In this document: in pieces, positions 4,771-8,903 of the stretch | Numbering within the stretch: the first letter of the stretch is position 1 | Layout of the letters: each line of letters begins with the position of its first letter | From: JBBRQP01 sp038226175 | GTDB lineage: Bacteria > Cyanobacteriota > Cyanobacteriia > Gloeobacterales > Anthocerotibacteraceae | Direction: 5' to 3' | Length of the DNA stretch: 8,903 nucleotides | NCBI GenBank assembly: GCA_038226175.1 | Contig: JBBRQP010000108.1 | Span: 1 to 8,903, forward strand | Translations under genes and position numbers: made by a program | The notes under the pieces: model-generated | Database searches by the model: none | The model's input: only the letters and a program-made list of their open reading frames with translations | What the model was told of the DNA's origin: nothing

Positions 4771-6453
4771 ATGGCAAACGCAGTCTACAGTGACGCGCTG
4801 ACTAGCAAAAAAGATTCTGACTTAATTGATGCGCCTCTGTGGTCTCGTTTTGCGGCTTGGGCGATTGATCTAGCCGTCAATATCGTCTTGCCTTATTTAC
4901 TTGCGGTGACGGTCGCTGTCATCTTTTTTGCAGTGCGTAGTCTGTTAGGCGGCAAGCCTTTTGATGTTGTGACGAGTATTTCTCATACGCTATTTCCTAC
5001 CAATCTCTGGCAAACTTTTAAAGTGATTGCCAAGGCTCAAAATCCTCAATTCAATCCTAGTTTTGTGGCGATTTCGGCAGCAGCGGTGCTAGACGAATTC
5101 TTTTATGTCTTACCGTTGACTTTACTGCTCATTATTATTTTTTTTAGTATCAATCATCTTTTTTTGGCAACGGTCAATGGCAAAACTATCGGCAAACAGC
5201 TGATGGGTCTCAAAATTGTCACCACAGATGGTCAACAACCGGATTTTGTCACGATCTTACTGCGGCATCTACCCGGACAATTTTTGAGTTCAATTCTCTT
5301 TTTTCTGGGCTATGCCTATGCCTTAGTGAATCCAGAGCGGCGTGCCTTTCATGATTATCTGGCGCAAACTCGGGTGGTCGAGGATGAAACTTTTAAGCCT
5401 CAAATTCAGCCCGGTGGTGCGGTTTCATCAATACTGGCGCACTTTGGATTTATTGGACTAGCGGTTTTTCTAGCATATTTTTTGCAGCTGATGGCGATTC
5501 TACTACGGATTTGGGGTGTACCGATTCCAGCGTTTTTGTTGCCTACTCAGCCCAAGGTCGCCCCCCCTATTGAATTTACGATTATTAATAAGCCAAACTC
5601 CAATAAAGGCAAGACAAAATTAACTAAACCCAGAAAACGTATTGCTGCGGTGACTTCAGTAGCTGGTGGTAAAACCGCTGATCCCAAAAAGCAGGTTTCG
5701 GCTGGCAAAGCTGCTAGTACTTCTAGTCCTAAGCCCACACCCAAACCTCAACCAGTTGTCGAAAAAGCACCAACGCCGCCCAAGCCTTCACCAAAACCAC
5801 GTCGCATCCAGTCAGCTCCCGTCGTAACACGTCCCAAACGCATCTCAAAGGTGATGTCGCCTCAGGTTGTGACAACGCCCAAACCTTCACCTGTGACCGC
5901 AGAATCTAGCACAACACCACCGGAGACGCGTACCCGCAAAAGTCGTGATTTTGGACAATCTTTAGCTTCCAATCCCACACCGCAAAATGATGATACCCGC
6001 CCTACCCGTCGGTCATCTTCTAGCGCCTTAGGCGGCCCTTTGAGTAAGAGTGCCAGGCAAAGTAATGATGGTACAGGGGGAAAAGGGGATAATCCGCTTT
6101 TTAATCCTGACCGAACTGGATCTGGTGAGGGTATTGATGCCAGTGAAGATGTTAATTTCGGACCCTATATGAATCGCATCCAAAGTAAAGTGCGCAGGTA
6201 TTGGCTCACGCCTGAGGAGAATAACTCAAAACGAACTCTATTATCCTTTATGCTCGATACCAAAGGCCGCCTTAGCAAATTGCGTGTTTTGCGTAGTTCT
6301 GGTAACCCAGACACCGATCAAGCGGCTATGGATGCTGTCAGACAAGCCGCGCCTTTCCCACCCTTGCCCGCAGGAGCTGATAGCAGTATCAGTATCAAAT
6401 TTAGCTTTGATATCAATGTCTTAGGTGCAGACTATGACCCACGCGGTTATTGA
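4771..6453 (+). CDS. RDD-domain membrane protein fused to a TonB-type C-terminal domain
   Basis: The 560-aa protein has three parts. Residues about 22-205 form an RDD domain: Arg26 and Asp33 in the first helix (WSRFAAWAIDL), a second hydrophobic segment at about 112-134, the NGKTIGKQLMGLKIV motif (136-150), a third segment at about 165-187, and the closing RRAFHDYLAQTRVV with Asp195. A fourth hydrophobic segment (about 217-247) follows. Residues about 258-455 are a Pro/Lys/Ser-rich low-complexity linker with many PKP and TPP units. Residues 463-550 match the TonB/TolA C-terminal fold of cyanobacterial TonB-family proteins: YMNRIQSKVRRYW, LRVLRSSGNPDTDQAAMDAV and FPPLPAGA. This suggests an inner-membrane anchor with a periplasm-spanning arm. 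Substrate and partners are unknown; no ExbB/ExbD or receptor gene is in the window. AAAGG (4754-4758) lies 12 nt before the ATG, which is longer than usual. Domain calls are solid, function is open. Confidence 0.85.
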   Translation: MANAVYSDALTSKKDSDLIDAPLWSRFAAWAIDLAVNIVLPYLLAVTVAVIFFAVRSLLGGKPFDVVTSISHTLFPTNLWQTFKVIAKAQNPQFNPSFVAISAAAVLDEFFYVLPLTLLLIIIFFSINHLFLATVNGKTIGKQLMGLKIVTTDGQQPDFVTILLRHLPGQFLSSILFFLGYAYALVNPERRAFHDYLAQTRVVEDETFKPQIQPGGAVSSILAHFGFIGLAVFLAYFLQLMAILLRIWGVPIPAFLLPTQPKVAPPIEFTIINKPNSNKGKTKLTKPRKRIAAVTSVAGGKTADPKKQVSAGKAASTSSPKPTPKPQPVVEKAPTPPKPSPKPRRIQSAPVVTRPKRISKVMSPQVVTTPKPSPVTAESSTTPPETRTRKSRDFGQSLASNPTPQNDDTRPTRRSSSSALGGPLSKSARQSNDGTGGKGDNPLFNPDRTGSGEGIDASEDVNFGPYMNRIQSKVRRYWLTPEENNSKRTLLSFMLDTKGRLSKLRVLRSSGNPDTDQAAMDAVRQAAPFPPLPAGADSSISIKFSFDINVLGADYDPRGY

Positions 6454-6465
6454 AGATTTCGGGCG

Positions 6466-6471
6466 TATAAT
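6466..6471 (+). promoter_or_regulatory. Candidate -10 box for ndhI-ndhG
   Basis: TATAAT, a perfect -10 consensus, lies 28 nt before the ndhI ATG, within the 46-bp gap after the RDD-TonB gene. The only TTGA-type box (TTGAAG, 6450-6455) is just 10 nt away, too close for a standard -35, and no better one is seen. A transcript would have a leader of about 20 nt containing TAGGGA (6487-6492), the ndhI ribosome binding site 7 nt from the ATG. Confidence 0.4.
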
Positions 6472-6499
6472 GGGATGGCAACGCGCTAGGGAATGAGCG

Positions 6500-7111
6500 A
6501 TGAAGTTTTTAAACAAAATCGGCGGGTATGCCAAAGAAGTTTTGGACTCCGCCAAGTATCTAGGTCAAGGCTTAGGCTTAGTGTTTAATCATATGCAGCG
6601 TCACAATATTGTGGTGCAATATCCATACGAAAAACTAATTCCCTCGGAGCGTCATCGTGGACGCATTCACTTTGAACAAGCCAAATGTATCTCCTGTGAG
6701 GTCTGTGTCCGGGTTTGCCCGATTGACTTACCCGTTGTCGATTGGAACTTTAACAAAGCAACCAAGAAAAAAGAACTCGACTCCTATTCCATTGATTTTG
6801 GGGTGTGTATTTTTTGTGGTAACTGTGTCGAATACTGCCCAACTAATTGTCTATCGATGACCGAAGAATACGAACTCGCTGCCTATGATCGTCACGAATT
6901 AAATTTTGATGATGTGGCTATGGGAAGACTACCTGTGCGCATGATCGATGACCCGATGGTCAAACCCCAACGTGAATTTGCCTACTTACCCAAAGGTGAA
7001 ATCAACGGCTCCGAATATGCCGAAAAACATGGTAATACGGGACGCAGAGCGGGTCTATCACCCACAGAAATTCTTGAATCTTTGCCCAAAACCCCTACAG
7101 AAGGAGCATAG
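6500..7111 (+). CDS. ndhI: NAD(P)H-quinone oxidoreductase subunit I (NdhI)
   Basis: NdhI is the ferredoxin-like subunit of cyanobacterial/plastid NDH-1. It carries two [4Fe-4S] clusters that pass electrons toward plastoquinone in cyclic flow and respiration. The 203-aa product has two cluster motifs. The first is CISCEVCVRVCP (Cys63, 66, 69, 73) and the second is CIFCGNCVEYCP (Cys103, 106, 109, 113). The N-terminal KYLGQGLGLVFNHMQR helix and the RGRIHFEQAKC lead-in are typical. The length agrees with the family, whose tail varies. ATG 6500 has TAGGGA 7 nt upstream. ndhG starts 3 bp after its stop, so the pair is an operon. In most cyanobacteria ndhA lies directly upstream; here that place is taken by the RDD-TonB gene. 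Confidence 0.97.
   Translation: MKFLNKIGGYAKEVLDSAKYLGQGLGLVFNHMQRHNIVVQYPYEKLIPSERHRGRIHFEQAKCISCEVCVRVCPIDLPVVDWNFNKATKKKELDSYSIDFGVCIFCGNCVEYCPTNCLSMTEEYELAAYDRHELNFDDVAMGRLPVRMIDDPMVKPQREFAYLPKGEINGSEYAEKHGNTGRRAGLSPTEILESLPKTPTEGA
7101..7106 (+). promoter_or_regulatory. ndhG ribosome binding site
   Basis: AAGGAG, inside the last codons of ndhI, lies 8 nt before the TTG at 7115. It supports the non-ATG start, which also gives the expected short NdhG N-terminus before the first membrane helix. Confidence 0.7.
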
Positions 7112-7114
7112 ACC

Positions 7115-7729
7115 TTGGAACTTGGTGCTGGTGTACGGTTAGTTGCCTTTGTGGTGTTGACAGTGATGGTGTTGGGTGGCGCACTCGGGGTTGTACTCGC
7201 TCCGAGTATGATTTATGCAGCCTTCCTCTTGGGTGGCGTTTTTACGGCTATGGCAGGTATGTATGTCCTACTCAATGCGGATTTTGTAGCTGCGGCGCAA
7301 ATTTTAATCTATGTCGGCGCGGTCAATGTCTTGTTATTGTTTGCGATCATGTTAGTTAACCGGAGCGCCCCGGATCAAGCAGCGGATAAACGCAATGTAC
7401 GCAGCTTAGTGGGTCTAGGGGTTTGTTTTAGTATTTTTGTATTGCTGCTCAGTGCGATCAATCAAGTTTCTTGGAAACTCTCCACCGAAAAACCCATTGA
7501 GAATTCAACCCTACAACTAGGGATTCAGTTTTTTAGCAACTATTTATTGCCCTTTGAGGTGATTTCTATCTTGCTCTTAGTGGCTCTAGTGGGTGCAATT
7601 ATTTTGGCACGGCGCGAATTTGTGCCAGACCGCACGGAGTCTGGAGATCTGCCGATGGTACTGCCTGAGCGCCCCCGTCCTGACCTCGAAAGCGAAGCTC
7701 CCAAATTGCCCACCCCCACTAGCCGCTAG
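7115..7729 (+). CDS. ndhG: NAD(P)H-quinone oxidoreductase subunit 6 (NdhG)
   Basis: NdhG, homologous to NuoJ, is a core membrane subunit of the NDH-1 proton-pumping arm in the thylakoid membrane. The 204-aa product shows five hydrophobic helices at about 7-28, 31-52, 57-80, 97-117 and 144-166. The strongly conserved block YAAFLLGGVF...GMYVLLNADFVAAAQILIYVGAVNVLLLFAIMLVN spans 34-82. The C-terminal tail (about 167-204) is hydrophilic and proline-rich. The start is TTG with AAGGAG 8 nt upstream, 3 bp after the ndhI stop. ndhE, which usually follows ndhG, is not next: 84 bp separate ndhG from ho1. A weak hairpin, GGAGT (7729-7733) with ACTCC (7748-7752), overlaps the stop codon but is not followed by a T-run. 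Confidence 0.96.
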   Translation: MELGAGVRLVAFVVLTVMVLGGALGVVLAPSMIYAAFLLGGVFTAMAGMYVLLNADFVAAAQILIYVGAVNVLLLFAIMLVNRSAPDQAADKRNVRSLVGLGVCFSIFVLLLSAINQVSWKLSTEKPIENSTLQLGIQFFSNYLLPFEVISILLLVALVGAIILARREFVPDRTESGDLPMVLPERPRPDLESEAPKLPTPTSR

Positions 7730-7767
7730 GAGTTAATCTTTTTTAATACTCCGTTACGCAAAAATCG

Positions 7768-7808
7768 CCTAACCTAACAAAAGGAGACTTAGGTAGTTGT
7801 TTAGGAGG
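7768..7808 (+). promoter_or_regulatory. ho1 leader with CCTAA/TTAGG repeats overlapping the ribosome binding site
   Basis: Two tandem CCTAA units (7768-7777) face two TTAGG units (7789-7793 and 7801-7805). The second TTAGG forms part of the ho1 Shine-Dalgarno sequence AGGAGG (7803-7808), which lies 5 nt before the GTG start. Either CCTAA can pair with either TTAGG, so alternative hairpins could hide or free the ribosome binding site. A second Shine-Dalgarno-like AAGGAG is at 7781-7786. The repeats are seen directly; a regulatory role is inference. Confidence 0.4.
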
Positions 7809-7813
7809 CGGAC

Positions 7814-8527
7814 GTGACGGATTTGGCTTTACAATTGCGCGAGGGTACAAGTCAGGCGCATACCCTAGCTGAGAGTGCTGATTTTATCAAATGTTTTCTC
7901 AAGGGTGTGGTGGAGAAAAATTCTTATCGTAAGTTGCTGGCTAACTTTTATTTTGTCTACCGTACCCTAGAAGAATCCCTCAGTGAGCATCGTCAGCATC
8001 CTGCAATTCAGCCTATTTATCTGCCTGTGTTATTTCGTACTCATAGTCTGGAGCAGGATTTGGTATTTTATTATGGTGCTGATTGGCAACGGCAGATTAC
8101 GCCTTCGACGGCATGTCAAGCCTATATGCACCGCATCAAGCAGTTATCTCAAACCGACCCGATATTATTGATTGCCCATTGCTACACCCGCTATATGGGA
8201 GATTTGTCAGGTGGTCAAATTCTCAAAGGCATTGCCGAACGGGGCATGAATCTTCAGGATGGTCAAGGCACAGCGTTTTATCGGTTTGAGTCAATTGCTG
8301 ACGAAAAAGTCTTCAAAGCAAACTACCGTCAAGCGCTCAATAACTTACCGCTCACTGCCGAACAGGTGACAGCTATCGTCAAAGAAGCGAATATCTCCTT
8401 CCAATACAACATGAAAATGTTTCAGGAACTCGAAGGCAGTCTTGTCAAAGCCATTGGTCAAATGCTCTTTAATACCTTGACCCGGCGTGGCAACAAAAAT
8501 GTACCTACAGCCCCAGCCAATACCTAA
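7814..8527 (+). CDS. ho1: Heme oxygenase (biliverdin-producing)
   Basis: Heme oxygenase opens heme to biliverdin IX-alpha, CO and iron using reduced ferredoxin. In cyanobacteria this feeds synthesis of phycocyanobilin and phytochrome chromophores. The 237-aa protein begins LALQLREGTSQAHTLAE, with His16 as the proximal heme ligand. It continues with the helix NFYFVYRTLEESL (44-56) and the distal-helix signature YTRYMGDLSGGQILKGIA (124-141), whose glycines contact the heme. The C-terminal part FQYNMKMFQEL is also typical. The length matches cyanobacterial HO1, and no membrane anchor is present. GTG 7814 is supported by AGGAGG 5 nt upstream. It could share a transcript with ndhI-ndhG, but the 84-bp leader suggests separate control. 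Its stop overlaps by 4 bp the end of the convergent minus-strand frame. Confidence 0.97.
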   Translation: MTDLALQLREGTSQAHTLAESADFIKCFLKGVVEKNSYRKLLANFYFVYRTLEESLSEHRQHPAIQPIYLPVLFRTHSLEQDLVFYYGADWQRQITPSTACQAYMHRIKQLSQTDPILLIAHCYTRYMGDLSGGQILKGIAERGMNLQDGQGTAFYRFESIADEKVFKANYRQALNNLPLTAEQVTAIVKEANISFQYNMKMFQELEGSLVKAIGQMLFNTLTRRGNKNVPTAPANT

Positions 8528-8903
8528 ACTGCTCGTGCCCTGTCCATATAAAAACAAGGGCACAAAAGCTGCGCCTTAATTAACCCGATGACTACCGGGC
8601 AATTGACCACAAAACCCACTGCCCGCAGTTTGCCGCCATCCAGAGACGTGATGAAACCTTTGGCTGCCATGTCTTCGATGTGTACCGCATCACTCATCCG
8701 AGCACGATAGCCTTTGGCAACGGCTTGCTCTGTCCACACCGCCGGAAAAAATCGCCATAGGGGGCTGTAATCCAAATTGAGTGTGGCAATACCCCCCAAA
8801 ACATTAATCGGTCCACGACCATCGGTCAGAGCACTATAAAGACCTTGGCGATGGGGATTATCTAAGCCAGTTGGCCCATTGACAAATACATAAATCAGTT
8901 CGG
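8524..8903 (-). CDS. Unidentified protein, C-terminal part (5' end beyond the window)
   Basis: The minus strand is open from the window edge to TAG at 8526-8524, giving 125 residues. Visible blocks are ELIYVFVNGPTGLDNPHRQG, NVLGGIATLNLDYSPLWRFF (34-53) and, near the end, VGFVVNCPVVIG. The YSPLWR...VVNCPV pattern reminds me of uncharacterised secreted proteins found in bacteria and archaea (possibly the DUF7482 group); this is from memory and unverified. No catalytic motif is evident and I assign no function. The TTG at 8799 is only an internal codon, because the frame continues upstream in family-like sequence. The last 21 residues are antisense to the ho1 end and a stem-loop, and may not belong to the original protein (see findings). 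Confidence 0.65.
   Translation of the reverse strand, partial: ELIYVFVNGPTGLDNPHRQGLYSALTDGRGPINVLGGIATLNLDYSPLWRFFPAVWTEQAVAKGYRARMSDAVHIEDMAAKGFITSLDGGKLRAVGFVVNCPVVIGLIKAQLLCPCFYMDRARAV
8535..8563. terminator. Possible terminator hairpin between ho1 and the convergent gene
   Basis: GTGCCCT (8535-8541) and AGGGCAC (8557-8563) form a perfect 7-bp stem with a 15-nt AT-rich loop, starting 8 nt after the ho1 stop. The plus-strand sequence after it has AAAA rather than T's, and on the minus strand the T-run lies in the loop. It is therefore not a textbook intrinsic terminator, though its position suits ending ho1 transcription. Confidence 0.35.

Noticed and set aside
5547..5744. 65-codon minus-strand frame inside the RDD-TonB gene
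   Set aside because: It mirrors the Pro/Lys-rich linker, whose codon bias leaves the opposite strand open; no start signal was seen.
1..8903. Search by eye for HIP1 octamers, tRNA genes, CRISPR arrays and a dnaX intein or slippery site
   Set aside because: None was seen. Absence of HIP1 in 9 kb is only a weak hint about lineage.

Overview
The window comes from a cyanobacterium. It carries psaE (photosystem I), ndhI and ndhG of the plastid/cyanobacterial NDH-1 complex, and a phycobilin-type heme oxygenase. The housekeeping genes dnaX and mutM also read as cyanobacterial. No HIP1 octamer (GCGATCGC) was seen by eye. I cannot name the genus.

Layout. Positions 1-~145 hold one end of an IS630-family insertion sequence, with the transposase N-terminus on the minus strand. 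It abuts, and probably truncates, a plus-strand beta-propeller-like gene whose remnant runs to 590. On the minus strand, 594-3251 carries dnaX followed by a plant-type L-asparaginase/isoaspartyl peptidase, probably one transcript. A gene-free spacer of about 400 bp (3252-3659) separates dnaX from the divergent psaE. It holds two stem-loops and a plausible psaE promoter. On the plus strand psaE overlaps mutM by one base. A 560-aa membrane protein fusing an RDD domain to a TonB-type C-terminal domain follows, then ndhI-ndhG, then ho1 behind a leader with repeat structure. At the right edge a minus-strand gene, cut by the window, converges on ho1 and encodes an unrecognised protein.

How the genes relate. 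psaE, ndhI/ndhG and ho1 all serve photosynthetic electron transport or pigment synthesis. PsaE is the ferredoxin-docking subunit of PSI, NDH-1 runs cyclic electron flow and respiration, and heme oxygenase starts bilin synthesis. MutM repairs oxidised guanine, a lesion expected from photo-oxidative stress, and its translation appears coupled to psaE. dnaX (replication clamp loader) and the asparaginase (turnover of asparagine or isoaspartyl dipeptides) are housekeeping genes.

Most of the window is ordinary core genome. The most unusual items are the RDD-TonB fusion, the isolated ndhI-ndhG pair (no ndhA before it, no ndhE after it), the structured psaE/dnaX spacer, the ho1 leader and the IS-truncated gene. 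I found no CRISPR array, tRNA, rRNA, defence system or clearly new multi-gene system.
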